A stretch of 64,000 nt of DNA, from positions 24,312-88,311 of the forward strand of contig CABPZP010000005.1 in assembly GCA_902461935.1 (NCBI GenBank), read 5' to 3'. How positions within the stretch are numbered: position 1 is the stretch's first letter; every line of letters starts with the position of its first letter. Position numbers and translations under genes: made by a program. This document shows positions 44,932-53,847 of the stretch, in pieces. Origin of the DNA: Merdicola sp905200315 (GTDB lineage Bacteria > Bacillota > Clostridia > TANB77 > CAG-508). Below the pieces are notes generated by a model. That model ran no database searches, was not told the DNA's origin, and was given only the letters and a program-made list of their open reading frames with translations.

Positions 44932-47736
44932 ATGAAAAAGAGAATAAATGTAATAATAGTTATAATATTATTTTTAATTATTTTATGCATAGGAGTAAAT
45001 TCTTTTGCTTTTAGTAATAAAGAAGAAGTATCAAAAAATCAAATATTTGAATATGTAATTAGTTTTGAAGAACCAGTTATCACTGCAGATTTTTCGGTTT
45101 TATATGATTCTAATAAACTTACATATATTGGAGCTAATACGAACGAGTTAAAGATTAATTTGAATTATGATAATTCAAAAATACTTGCATGTTATTATGA
45201 TGTAAATAAAATAGGAACTACAAATATTGTATTAAAATTTAAAGCTAATACAGTAGGAACTACAAAGATTAATGTAGAAAATATAATAGCTCACACAAAA
45301 AATGAAGAAAAAGTAATTTCAGATTTATCTAGTAAAAACATTAAAATTGTAGATAAGGTAGAAAATAAAACAGAAAACAGTTTAAACGAAAATATAGATA
45401 AAGCAAATGAAAATATCGCTAACAATAGTTCAGAAGATGAAACAATAAAGAAAATAGATGCCTTACCTTTTGCTGGAGTTAAAGATTCATACACGTATTT
45501 ATTTTTGATTGTAATAATCCTAATATTGTTAATTTTAATTCTAACAAATAAAAATTTAAACAAAAAAAGAAAAATAATATTTAGTTTTGCTATTATATTT
45601 GTAGGAGTTATTGTGTTTACTTGTAAATATATATTTGCTACAAGTGATGATAAAGTTCTTATAAACAAAAATAATAAGAATATATTAGTTGTTTTATCTA
45701 CAGGAAATGAAACAAGAAGTATGAATCATCAAACCTTTAAAGAGAGAACTAAAGCAATAGCTTTAAAAAATGGTAATGTAGAATTAAATGACAATAGCCT
45801 AATTACAAATGGAAATATTTCTAGTTTTTCTAATAAAGAAGATTATACTATACAACTATATGGAGACGAAAATAATAATGGTTATATAAATTCAAGTGAT
45901 ATTTATGAATTAATAAATAAGGGTGATATAAACAATACTTTAATAAGTGAAATTTGTGATTTTATAATAAAGAAAGAAGAATTTAAGAACTACGATAAAG
46001 AAGGATTTGAAGAATTTAATGAAAATTCAATTACAAATTCTGTACCAAGTATACCTTTAGAACCGGCTACAGATAGATATACTCAAATAAATAATATTGA
46101 TGAACTTAAAAATCTAGATGCAAAGATTGGTGAAAAATACAAAACTTTAGGTTATTATGAGGCAAACGATGGTGGAGCTGGCAGATATGATATTATAGAA
46201 AATAATTCTAACTTGAATATTGACAATGGACTATATATACCACTAAACAATGGACTTATAGCTGCTCTTTCTGTTAGAAATAGCATTGTTAATGTAAAAC
46301 AATTTGGAGCAAGAGGAAATGGAAAAAATGATGATGTTTTATATTTAAGAAAAGCATTAAATTCTGGAATAAAAAATATTGAAATTCCAAATGGAGAATA
46401 TAAAATTACAGATATAATAAAAATGGAAAAAGAAAACGTAAATGTAATTGGAAATAACAGTACAATATTTACAGATGATGACTATAATCCTGAAAGAAAA
46501 AATGAATTTCTATTTATAATGCAATCAAATAATTGTAATTTAAATAATGTAAATATTGAAGCTAGAGAAACAAAAAATATTGAAAGTTTATATAATTCAC
46601 AAGTATATGTGGGAGCTACAAATATAAATATTTTAGGCTGTTCTTTTAAAGTTCCAGAAACAACAAGTAGTCAACATGCATACAACAATATAGATTTGTA
46701 TTCTAATTGGCATAATGTTTTAGTAGAAAATTGCAATTTATATTTAGCTCATGATGGTAGTGCTGGTGGTTGTATATGGATAAGAGATTTTCATAAAAGA
46801 GGAGTAAGTGATGTTACATTTAAAAATAATATTTGTTATAAAAAATGTCACGATGAAATACTAGCTGTATTCAGTGGAAGTATTGAAAATGTAAATATTT
46901 TAAACAATACATTTATAATGCCAGAAAGTACAGATCCAAGTACAATGAGTTTTACACTAGGTTCAGGTTCTAACACTAAGGCTGAAAACATAAGATTTGA
47001 AGATAACACAATAGATGTAAAAGCAACAATGGATTTGCTTGTTTCAAAGAATGCTACAAATTTAAGCATAAAAAATAATAAAATAAAATTTGAACGTATA
47101 ACAACACTAACAAATACATTTTTAATATATTTTCCAGAAAATAATTTAAAAGATGTAAAAATAGAAAATAACGATATAGAAATATATAATAAAACAGAAA
47201 AGACAATAAATGGAATAATTTCATCAAACTCTCAAAATATATTATTTAACAATAATACAGTAACTGCAAATTGCGAGATTTCTGAGGCATTTAGTGGATG
47301 TTTCGAAAACACTAATAATACAATAATATTTAATGAACCAGTAACAATATTTATTAATAAACCTAAAATGTTAAAAAATAACAATGTTACCTTTAATAAA
47401 GGCTTTGGGGCTATTGCTCAATATTATAAAGGTGGAATGAATTACGATAGTAATATTATAGATAACACATTTGAAAATAAATATGATGAAATCTCAGCAA
47501 ATGGTAAATCTATATTATTAATGTTTAATGGAGGAAGCTTAGAAAATCATACAGTTAATTTTGAAGGAAACACTATTAAATCTGAAAAAGGAAATATAAG
47601 TAGAAACTTAATATATGCTTTAAATTTAGCAGATGAAAACGCTCAAACAATTAACATAAAAAATAATAATATTAGTGGATATAAAGATGCGTGGAGAGAT
47701 AAAAATCAAGAAAAACATAATGTTTTTATGCAATAA
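44932..47736 (+). CDS. Cohesin-dockerin-pectate-lyase-like membrane protein
   Basis: A 934-residue protein of unusual layout. Residues 1-27 are a signal peptide. Residues ~30-140 look like a cohesin domain (ADFSVLYDSNKLTYIG, then GTTNIVLKFKANTVGTTKI). An internal LPFAG (178-182), a hydrophobic helix and KKRK mimic a sortase signal, followed by a second helix (~216-236). Residues ~310-335 carry a dockerin-like calcium loop (YGDENNNGYINSSDIYEL). From ~455 a right-handed beta-helix begins with NVKQFGARGNGKNDD, typical of pectate-lyase/GH28-type folds, and runs to the end. No catalytic residues could be assigned. It may be a fusion of a sortase-type cohesin protein with a dockerin beta-helix protein. 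GAGGTG precedes the start. Confidence 0.7.
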   Translation: MKKRINVIIVIILFLIILCIGVNSFAFSNKEEVSKNQIFEYVISFEEPVITADFSVLYDSNKLTYIGANTNELKINLNYDNSKILACYYDVNKIGTTNIVLKFKANTVGTTKINVENIIAHTKNEEKVISDLSSKNIKIVDKVENKTENSLNENIDKANENIANNSSEDETIKKIDALPFAGVKDSYTYLFLIVIILILLILILTNKNLNKKRKIIFSFAIIFVGVIVFTCKYIFATSDDKVLINKNNKNILVVLSTGNETRSMNHQTFKERTKAIALKNGNVELNDNSLITNGNISSFSNKEDYTIQLYGDENNNGYINSSDIYELINKGDINNTLISEICDFIIKKEEFKNYDKEGFEEFNENSITNSVPSIPLEPATDRYTQINNIDELKNLDAKIGEKYKTLGYYEANDGGAGRYDIIENNSNLNIDNGLYIPLNNGLIAALSVRNSIVNVKQFGARGNGKNDDVLYLRKALNSGIKNIEIPNGEYKITDIIKMEKENVNVIGNNSTIFTDDDYNPERKNEFLFIMQSNNCNLNNVNIEARETKNIESLYNSQVYVGATNINILGCSFKVPETTSSQHAYNNIDLYSNWHNVLVENCNLYLAHDGSAGGCIWIRDFHKRGVSDVTFKNNICYKKCHDEILAVFSGSIENVNILNNTFIMPESTDPSTMSFTLGSGSNTKAENIRFEDNTIDVKATMDLLVSKNATNLSIKNNKIKFERITTLTNTFLIYFPENNLKDVKIENNDIEIYNKTEKTINGIISSNSQNILFNNNTVTANCEISEAFSGCFENTNNTIIFNEPVTIFINKPKMLKNNNVTFNKGFGAIAQYYKGGMNYDSNIIDNTFENKYDEISANGKSILLMFNGGSLENHTVNFEGNTIKSEKGNISRNLIYALNLADENAQTINIKNNNISGYKDAWRDKNQEKHNVFMQ

Positions 47737-47753
47737 TAAAAGGAGATGATAAA

Positions 47754-48867
47754 ATGATAGAATTAGAAGACAATTTGAAAGAATTGCAAAATTTAAAATC
47801 TAAAATAGAAAGTTTAGGTGGATCTCTTTGACATTACTAATGTTTCAAAAGAATTAAAAAAGCTAGAAAATAAAACATTAGAGCCAAACTTTTGGGAAGA
47901 TAGCAAATTAAATGCACCAATTTTGCAACAAATTAAAATTTTAAAAGATAAAAAAGAAAGCTATTTTAAGGTTTTTAATGAAGTAAATAATTTAATAGAA
48001 ATGAATGAATTGTTAGAAATAGAATTTGATAATGATTTAATGAATGAATTATTACAAAACACAAAAGAATTAACTAAAAATACTGAAAAGTTAGAAATTG
48101 CAACACTTCTTTCTGGCAAATATGATTCAAATAATGCAATAATAACACTTCATCCAGGAGCAGGAGGAACAGAATCTCAAGACTGGGCTGAAATGTTATA
48201 TAGAATGTATTCAAGATGGGCAAATAAAAATGGATTTACAGTAAAAGAATTAGATTATTTAGATGGGGAAGAGGCTGGCTTAAAAAGTGTAACAGCACTA
48301 GTAGAAGGACCATATGCATATGGCTATTTAAAAGGAGAAATGGGAGTGCATAGGCTAGTTAGAATATCTCCTTTTGATAGTGGCGGAAGACGTCATACAT
48401 CATTTGCATCTTTAGAAGTATTACCAGAAATTACTGAAGATATAGAATTAGATATAAAACAAGAAGATTTAAGAATAGATACATATAGAGCCTCAGGAGC
48501 AGGAGGACAGCATATAAACAAAACAGATTCCGCAATAAGAATTACACATATACCAACCAATATTGTTGTTACATGTCAATCTGAGCGTTCTCAAACTATG
48601 AATAAAGAAACAGCAATGAAAATGCTTAAATCAAAATTGTTAGATTTAAAAGAAAAAGAACACAAAGATAAAATAGAAGATCTAAAAGGAATACAACAAG
48701 AAATAGCATGGGGAAGTCAAATTCGTTCATATGTATTTTGTCCATATACTATGGTAAAAGATCATAGAACAAATTATGAAACAGGAAACGTTCAAGCAGT
48801 TATGGATGGAGAAATAAACGAATTCATAGAAAGTTATTTAAAATTAAATATAAACAATGATTTGTAG
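47754..48867 (+). CDS. prfB: Peptide chain release factor 2, with programmed +1 frameshift
   Basis: RF2 (370 residues after frameshifting) ends translation at UGA and UAA. The first 25 codons run to CTT TGA (stop at 47829-47831); a +1 shift continues with GAC ATT ACT. The body holds RISPFDSGGRRHTSF (SPF anticodon-like motif) and SGAGGQHINKTDSA with the catalytic GGQ. The Gln is the target of PrmC encoded at 24123. AAGGAGA precedes ATG 47754. The gene closes with a palindromic terminator of the TGTAGGGG family. Confidence 0.97.
47816..47832 (+). promoter_or_regulatory. RF2 programmed frameshift site
   Basis: A Shine-Dalgarno-like AGGTGG (47816-47821), then ATCT, then CTT TGA C. When RF2 is scarce the ribosome pauses at UGA and slips +1 from CUU to UUU, giving autoregulation. 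The layout matches the conserved bacterial prfB site. Confidence 0.95.
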
Positions 48868-48890
48868 GGGCGACCATTGGTCGCTTTTTT
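48863..48890 (+). terminator. prfB terminator made from a TGTAGGGG repeat
   Basis: GCGACCA and TGGTCGC (48870-48884) form a perfect palindrome followed by six Ts, directly after the prfB stop. Confidence 0.9.
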
Positions 48891-48915
48891 ATATTATAGT
48901 AAATTATATTTTATA

Positions 48916-48943
48916 TGTAGGGGTCGGCGTCCCCGACGACCCG
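48916..48943. repeat. TGTAGGGG palindromic repeat
   Basis: TGTAGGGGTCGGCGTCCCCG then ACGACCCG; the same type as 6931-6956 and 9402-9428. It can fold in two ways, GTCGG / CCGAC or GGGTCG / CGACCC. Confidence 0.8.
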
Positions 48944-49101
48944 AAATTATAAATATAAGTCAAAATAATAATGATACAATTATTTTGTATACTTATAAAT
49001 AACACAAAATAAAAAACATGCATATAATGTATTAGGCTTTTAATGTAATAAATATTATATTTTCTAAGCCTATTTATAATTAAATAAAGAAGGTGCCTAC
49101 T

Positions 49102-50283
49102 ATGGACACAATAGTATTAAAATTTGGAGGAAGCTCAGTTGCAGATAATATAAAATTGAACATAGTTGCAGAAAAAATTATAAACTTCTATAATCAAGGC
49201 AATAAAATAATTGTTGTTGTTTCAGCTCAAGGAAAAACAACAGATAGATTAGTAAAAGAAGCACTTGAATTAAATAAGGTACCTAATGACAGAGAAATGG
49301 ATGTTTTATTAAGTTCGGGAGAACAAGTTTCTATTTCAAAATTAAGTATTTTATTAAATAAATTAGGATATAAAGCAATTTCACTAACAGGATGGCAGGC
49401 AGGTATTTTAACAAATAATACAAATCAAAATGCTATTATAGATTACATTGACACTTCTCGTATCGAAAAAGAATTAAATGATAATAAAATTGTTATTGTT
49501 GCAGGATTTCAAGGAGTTAATGAAAATGAAGACATAACAACCTTGGGAAGAGGAGGTTCAGATACAACAGCTGTTGCTATTGCAGCGGCTATAAATGCAA
49601 AACATTGTTACATTTATTCAGATGTAGATGGAGTATATACTTCTGACCCAAATAAAATTGTAGATAGTAAAAAACTTAAAACACTTTCATACGAAGAAAT
49701 GCTTGACATTTCAAGTGAAGGAGCAAAAGTTCTTCATAATAGATGTGTAGAAATCGGAAAAAAATTTAATATACCTATTATAACAAAATCAACTTTTAAT
49801 AATAAACAAGGAACAGTTATAAATGAAAAAATAGAAGATAGCGGAGTGAAAAGCATAGTTAAAAATGATAAAATTATATATATACATGCTAAATCTGAAA
49901 CATATTCTATAGAACTATTTAATAATATATATAACACATTAATAAATGAAGGAATAAAGATAAACAACTTAATAAATAACAGTATATATAATTTGGATAT
50001 AAAATTTACAATAAAAACAGAATTTTTCAATAAATTTAATGAATTGCTAGATGAAAAATTAGATATGCTAGATTGCACATATTTCAATGTATCTAAAATA
50101 TCTATAATAGGATATGGAATAATGAAAGATGACGAAATTCTAAAGAAAACAATGAAAACAATAGAGGAAAATAAAGTACCAATTTTAAGGGTAGACTTGA
50201 GCGATTCAAAAGTAGCAATTATGTTTAAAGGTAAAGTAGCTGATAGTTTGGTAGAACAATTGCATAAAAAATTAATAAAATAA
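49102..50283 (+). CDS. Aspartate kinase
   Basis: This 393-residue enzyme phosphorylates aspartate, the first step to lysine, threonine and methionine. N-terminal kinase motif VLKFGGSSVADN, then TLGRGGSDTTAVAIAAA, and SEGAKVLHNRCVEI at the end of the catalytic domain. The last ~120 residues form two ACT domains for feedback by amino acids, somewhat divergent. I cannot tell which isoform (LysC, DapG or ThrA-type) this is. AAGAAGGTG points to ATG 49102 rather than the GTG at 49093. A stem TTAGGCTT / AAGCCTA with a long AT loop lies upstream (49032-49074). Confidence 0.9.
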   Translation: MDTIVLKFGGSSVADNIKLNIVAEKIINFYNQGNKIIVVVSAQGKTTDRLVKEALELNKVPNDREMDVLLSSGEQVSISKLSILLNKLGYKAISLTGWQAGILTNNTNQNAIIDYIDTSRIEKELNDNKIVIVAGFQGVNENEDITTLGRGGSDTTAVAIAAAINAKHCYIYSDVDGVYTSDPNKIVDSKKLKTLSYEEMLDISSEGAKVLHNRCVEIGKKFNIPIITKSTFNNKQGTVINEKIEDSGVKSIVKNDKIIYIHAKSETYSIELFNNIYNTLINEGIKINNLINNSIYNLDIKFTIKTEFFNKFNELLDEKLDMLDCTYFNVSKISIIGYGIMKDDEILKKTMKTIEENKVPILRVDLSDSKVAIMFKGKVADSLVEQLHKKLIK

Positions 50284-50304
50284 GCGGATAACAATCCGCT
50301 TATT
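50279..50304. terminator. Hairpin between converging genes
   Basis: AATAAGCGGAT and ATCCGCTTATT form a perfect 11-bp stem with AACA loop. The flanking T tract is weak, but the position between two stop codons supports a shared terminator. Confidence 0.75.
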
Positions 50305-50307
50305 CTA

Positions 50308-50967
50308 TTACTCAACAATAACATTTTCTAACACGATAGTTGGAATTTTTTTTATTTTTTTATTCTTTGCAAACATCAAAACGAGGTAACCATCTAATAA
50401 TATGTTGTTTGAAGAAATAATAAGAGGTTTAGGAAGATAGTGGTATTTCTTATAGAAAGATTTTATTTTATAATATCTTTTTCCTTTATAAGATGTCTTT
50501 AAGTCAAAATCCGCATATATTTTTGAACGAAAATTAACACTTGTCCAACAGGCAGGGAGGCAAGTTCCTTTTTTTTCAAGCTCAATTTCGTTTAAGTTTT
50601 TGTATTCTGAAATTAACTTAGCTTTTTCTGTTTTGGAACTTAATTCTCTAACAGCTTCATATTGAGAAACTGTTAAGGCTCCTTTTTCTTCGTTACACCT
50701 TTTACAGCAAACCTCCAAATTAATAGGTAAAGTTATTCCTCCGAGATGTCTAGGAATTCTGTGGTCTAGTGTTCTGTTTTGAGAATTTAATTTTTCGTTG
50801 CAATAAAAACACCGTTTTTTATTCTTTAAAGAATAAGTTAAATTATACATCAATTGTTCAAAAGGTAAATCACCTTTTATGTACAGTATGCCATTTTCTT
50901 CATATGCATAATTGTTTGAATCTTTCCAATTAGAAAATTTGTATCCGTCAGGAATTTCTAAAATCAT
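50308..50967 (-). CDS. HNH endonuclease with ParB-like C-terminus
   Basis: This 219-residue protein has a central HNH nuclease: RCFYCNEKLNSQNRTLDHRI, then PRHLGGITLPINLEVCCKRC, giving two zinc CxxC pairs and the catalytic DH...N. The C-terminal ~50 residues (PLIISSNNILLDGYLVLMFA then IPTIVLENV) resemble the ParB/Srx-like fold that includes nucleases and CTPases. Defence or DNA processing is my guess. The start is ATG at 50967, set by GGAGG 9 bases upstream on the minus strand; the longer in-frame reading starts at the promoter. It sits where yabO is found in other Firmicutes, next to yabP. Confidence 0.75.
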   Translation of the reverse strand: MILEIPDGYKFSNWKDSNNYAYEENGILYIKGDLPFEQLMYNLTYSLKNKKRCFYCNEKLNSQNRTLDHRIPRHLGGITLPINLEVCCKRCNEEKGALTVSQYEAVRELSSKTEKAKLISEYKNLNEIELEKKGTCLPACWTSVNFRSKIYADFDLKTSYKGKRYYKIKSFYKKYHYLPKPLIISSNNILLDGYLVLMFAKNKKIKKIPTIVLENVIVE

Positions 50968-51009
50968 AGAAATACCTCCTTTCAAAAGCGAAAAACAAGT
51001 TACATTTTT

Positions 51010-51039
51010 ATTATATAATGTTTGTTTATTAAAAGTCAA
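51010..51039 (-). promoter_or_regulatory. Promoter of the HNH gene
   Basis: On the minus strand TTGACT (51039-51034) and TATAAT (51015-51010) have an 18-base spacer. Confidence 0.75.
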
Positions 51040-51125
51040 CATAATTTACAAAAAATGGTTCTAAAATTAAAAATATGAACATATATTAAATGTAGGAGAT
51101 AACTTAAATAGGGAGGAGAGGCAGT

Positions 51126-51419
51126 ATGACTCTTGAAGAAAGAAAAAGTGTTAATTCTGGTTTGATTCAAAATTTAATTTTAGAGAATAGAGAAAAATTA
51201 AGTGTTTCAGGTGTTTTAGATGTATTAAGCTTTGATGATCAAGTTGTAATTATGGATACAGAGCTAGGAATGCTTACAGTTAAAGGAGATAATTTACGCA
51301 TAAATAAATTAAGCATAGATACCTCAGAGGTAATAGTAGAAGGAAATATATATAACATGGCTTATAGTGAAGAACATGGAGATAATAAAAGCGGATTCTT
51401 AAGTAAAATATTCAAATAA
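51126..51419 (+). CDS. yabP: Sporulation protein YabP
   Basis: This 97-residue member of the YabP/YqfC family is made in the mother cell and needed for sporulation in Bacillus. The pattern NREKLSVSGVLDVLSFDDQV and MLTVKGDNLRINKLS is characteristic. The length is normal. GGGAGGAGAGG precedes the start. It is followed by a broken yabQ and then divIC, the classical order. Confidence 0.9.
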   Translation: MTLEERKSVNSGLIQNLILENREKLSVSGVLDVLSFDDQVVIMDTELGMLTVKGDNLRINKLSIDTSEVIVEGNIYNMAYSEEHGDNKSGFLSKIFK

Positions 51420-51434
51420 AATTGGAGGAAAATA

Positions 51435-51921
51435 ATGCAAAATTATTCGTTAAATCAAGCTTTTATTTTTTTTATATTTGTTCTAAACCGGAATAGGCAT
51501 TGGTGTGATTTTTGATTTTTTTAGAGTTTTAAGGAAGACTTTTAAAACACGTGATTTATTAACATATTTTCAAGATATACTATTTTGGATTTTTACTGGT
51601 ATTTCTATATTGTATAATATGTATAAATTTAATAGTGGAGAAATAAGAGTATATGTATTTGCTGGAATAATTTTAGGAACAATAATATACATGCTTGCAA
51701 TAAGCAAATATGTTATAAAAATAAATGTGTTTATTCTAAAAATTCTTATCTTATTAATATCTACTTTAATCATAAAACCTTTTAAAGTAATAAAGAAATA
51801 TATATTATTACCATTTAAGACTGTAATCGACAAATTGAAACAAAAAAATATGGTAAAAAATAATTTTTTAGTAAAAATATTTAACAAAAATGTTGCAATT
51901 AAGAAGGATTTTAAGATATAA
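51435..51921 (+). pseudogene. yabQ: yabQ with a single-base frameshift
   Basis: YabQ is a membrane protein of the forespore coat/cortex pathway. The first frame reads MQNYSLNQAFIFFIFVL and then leaves frame; the continuation TGIGIGVIFDFFRVLRKTF runs in the next phase. At 51483-51489 the sequence CTAAACC has three As where CTAACC would give Val-Leu-Thr-Gly in one frame, so one extra A breaks the gene. The rest (~140 residues, three to four membrane helices) is intact. GGAGG precedes ATG 51435. It is either a real sporulation mutation or a local sequence error. Confidence 0.85.
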
Positions 51922-51975
51922 TGTAGAAAAATTAATAAGGTAGTAAATTTATATATAAAGGAAGACGAATTACAT

Positions 51976-52257
51976 ATGAAAAAAATTAATAAGAGAAGCA
52001 TTTTAAAAATATGTTCAATTTCATTTTTTATAATATATATTTCATTAATATTTATAAAACAACAACATACACTTTCTTCATATAAGAACGAACAAAAATA
52101 TTTAACAGCAAAAATTGAAGAGCAAAATGAATACAAAAGCGAATTACAGTCTAAAAAAGAGAATGTAAATTCAAATGAATATATTGAGCAAATAGCTAGA
52201 GAAAAACTTAATATGTATTTACCAAATGAAAGATTATATATAGATGTGGGAAATTAA
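51976..52257 (+). CDS. divIC: Septum formation initiator, DivIC/FtsB family
   Basis: This 93-residue bitopic protein has one membrane helix (~14-31), a coiled coil (~40-65) and the family end motif YIEQIAREKLNMYLPNERLY. It is a partner in the FtsL-DivIB/FtsQ division complex. Its position after yabP-yabQ matches Bacillus and Clostridium. AAAGGAAGA lies upstream. A terminator follows. Confidence 0.9.
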   Translation: MKKINKRSILKICSISFFIIYISLIFIKQQHTLSSYKNEQKYLTAKIEEQNEYKSELQSKKENVNSNEYIEQIAREKLNMYLPNERLYIDVGN

Positions 52258-52258
52258 T

Positions 52259-52292
52259 ATCCCTAAAAATTCTTTTTAGGGATTCTTGTATT
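52259..52292 (+). terminator. Terminator after divIC
   Basis: ATCCCTAAAAA and TTTTTAGGGAT pair around TTC; a T-rich tract follows. Confidence 0.8.
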
Positions 52293-52365
52293 TTTATTCA
52301 AATTTTTAATTGTTTTCTTTGAAAATCCGAAAATATTAATTTAATATAAAAAGGGAGGCTTATAT

Positions 52366-53664
52366 ATGGAGTTAGAAAGTTTTACACTAACTGAATTACG
52401 TGAATTAGCTAAAAATAAAGGACTAAAAAATTTTTCGAAATTAAAAAAAGAAGATTTAATAATATTATTAAATGATGGAAAAATAAAAAAAGTGGAAGAA
52501 AAAAAAGATGATAATAATCCTACTTTTAAAATTACAAATGAAGACGATAAAATAGTAGAAGGAATATTAGAGGTATTACCTGATGGATATGGATTTTTAA
52601 GGGGAGAAAATTATTTATCTACACCAAATGATGTATATATATCACCAGTTCAAATAAGAAGATTTAAACTAGATACAGGTGATAAAATAAAAGGTATATC
52701 TAGAATGGCAAAAGAAGGAGAAAAATTCCCATCATTAATTTTTGTTGGCGAAGTTAATGGCGAAGCTCCAGAAGTTGCATATAGAAGAACTAAATTTGAT
52801 GATTTAATTCCTATTTATCCTACTGAAAGAATGCATTTAGAAACTAAATCAAACGAATATGCAATGAGAATAATAGACTTAATGAGTCCAATAGGAAAAG
52901 GACAAAGAGGAATGATTGTTGCTCCACCAAAAGTTGGAAAAACAACTCTTATAAAAAAGGTTGCTAATAGCATTACACAAAATAATCCAGAAGTAGAATT
53001 AATTGTTTTACTAATAGACGAAAGACCAGAAGAAGTTACAGATATGAGACGTTCTATAAATGGAGATGTTATAGCCTCTACATTTGACGAAATGCCTGAG
53101 CATCATGTTAAAGTTGCGGAAATGGTTTTAGAAAGATCAAAAAGATTAGTAGAACAAGGAAAAGATGTTGTTATTTTATTAGATAGTATTACAAGGCTTG
53201 CAAGAGCATATAACTTAGTAATCCCTTCATCAGGAAGAACTCTATCAGGAGGTTTTGACCCAGGAGCTTTACACAAACCTAAAAAATTCTTTGGTGCAGC
53301 AAGAAATATTGAATTTGGTGGTAGTTTAACAATTCTTGCTTCTGCATTAGTAGAAACAGGAAGTAGAATGGATGATGTAATATTTGAAGAGTTCAAGGGA
53401 ACAGGAAATATGGAAGTACACTTAGATAGAAAACTATCAGAAAAACGTATTTTCCCTGCAATAGATATAAATAAATCTGGAACAAGAAGAGATGACTTAT
53501 TATTATCTGCAAAAGAAAAAGAAACAGTAGATGCCTTAAGAAAAGCTTTAAATAGTTTACCTGTTGCAGATGTAACAGAACAATTAATAAGCCAAATGGT
53601 TCAAACAAAAAACAATGAAGAGTTTTTAGAAAAAATGGATCAGTTTTTAAAAAATTACAAATAA
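52366..53664 (+). CDS. rho: Transcription termination factor Rho
   Basis: Rho (432 residues) is the hexameric RNA helicase that ends transcription at unstructured RNA. An N-terminal helix-extension-helix domain (~5-40) is followed by the RNA-binding cold-shock-like domain with LPDGYGFLRGENYL, Walker A APPKVGKTTLIKK (~residue 188), Walker B VVILLDSITRLARAYN, the Q/R-loop region with SGGFDPGALHKPKKFFGAAR, and the C-terminal RIFPAIDINKSGTRRDDLL. AAGGGAGG precedes the start. It is monocistronic with its own terminator. Confidence 0.97.
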   Translation: MELESFTLTELRELAKNKGLKNFSKLKKEDLIILLNDGKIKKVEEKKDDNNPTFKITNEDDKIVEGILEVLPDGYGFLRGENYLSTPNDVYISPVQIRRFKLDTGDKIKGISRMAKEGEKFPSLIFVGEVNGEAPEVAYRRTKFDDLIPIYPTERMHLETKSNEYAMRIIDLMSPIGKGQRGMIVAPPKVGKTTLIKKVANSITQNNPEVELIVLLIDERPEEVTDMRRSINGDVIASTFDEMPEHHVKVAEMVLERSKRLVEQGKDVVILLDSITRLARAYNLVIPSSGRTLSGGFDPGALHKPKKFFGAARNIEFGGSLTILASALVETGSRMDDVIFEEFKGTGNMEVHLDRKLSEKRIFPAIDINKSGTRRDDLLLSAKEKETVDALRKALNSLPVADVTEQLISQMVQTKNNEEFLEKMDQFLKNYK

Positions 53665-53675
53665 AAATTATTTGA

Positions 53676-53714
53676 AGAGAAGTTTATATTTTACAATATA
53701 AATTTCTCTTTTTT
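53676..53714 (+). terminator. rho terminator
   Basis: AGAGAAGTTTATATT pairs with AATATAAATTTCTCT around TTAC, followed by TTTTTT. Confidence 0.9.
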
Positions 53715-53847
53715 ACCCTAAACTATTTACTTTGCTTAACATAATTGATAAAATATAGATATGCAAATTTTGTATAAATATTTTTAAGGAGGATTTAGTA
53801 GTTTATTTTTAAAACTTTTAATCATTCAGTATGAAAGGAGACAACTT

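Noticed and set aside
49020..49090. Lysine riboswitch before aspartate kinase
   Set aside because: Only one simple AT-rich stem is present; the leader is too short and lacks the conserved lysine riboswitch core.
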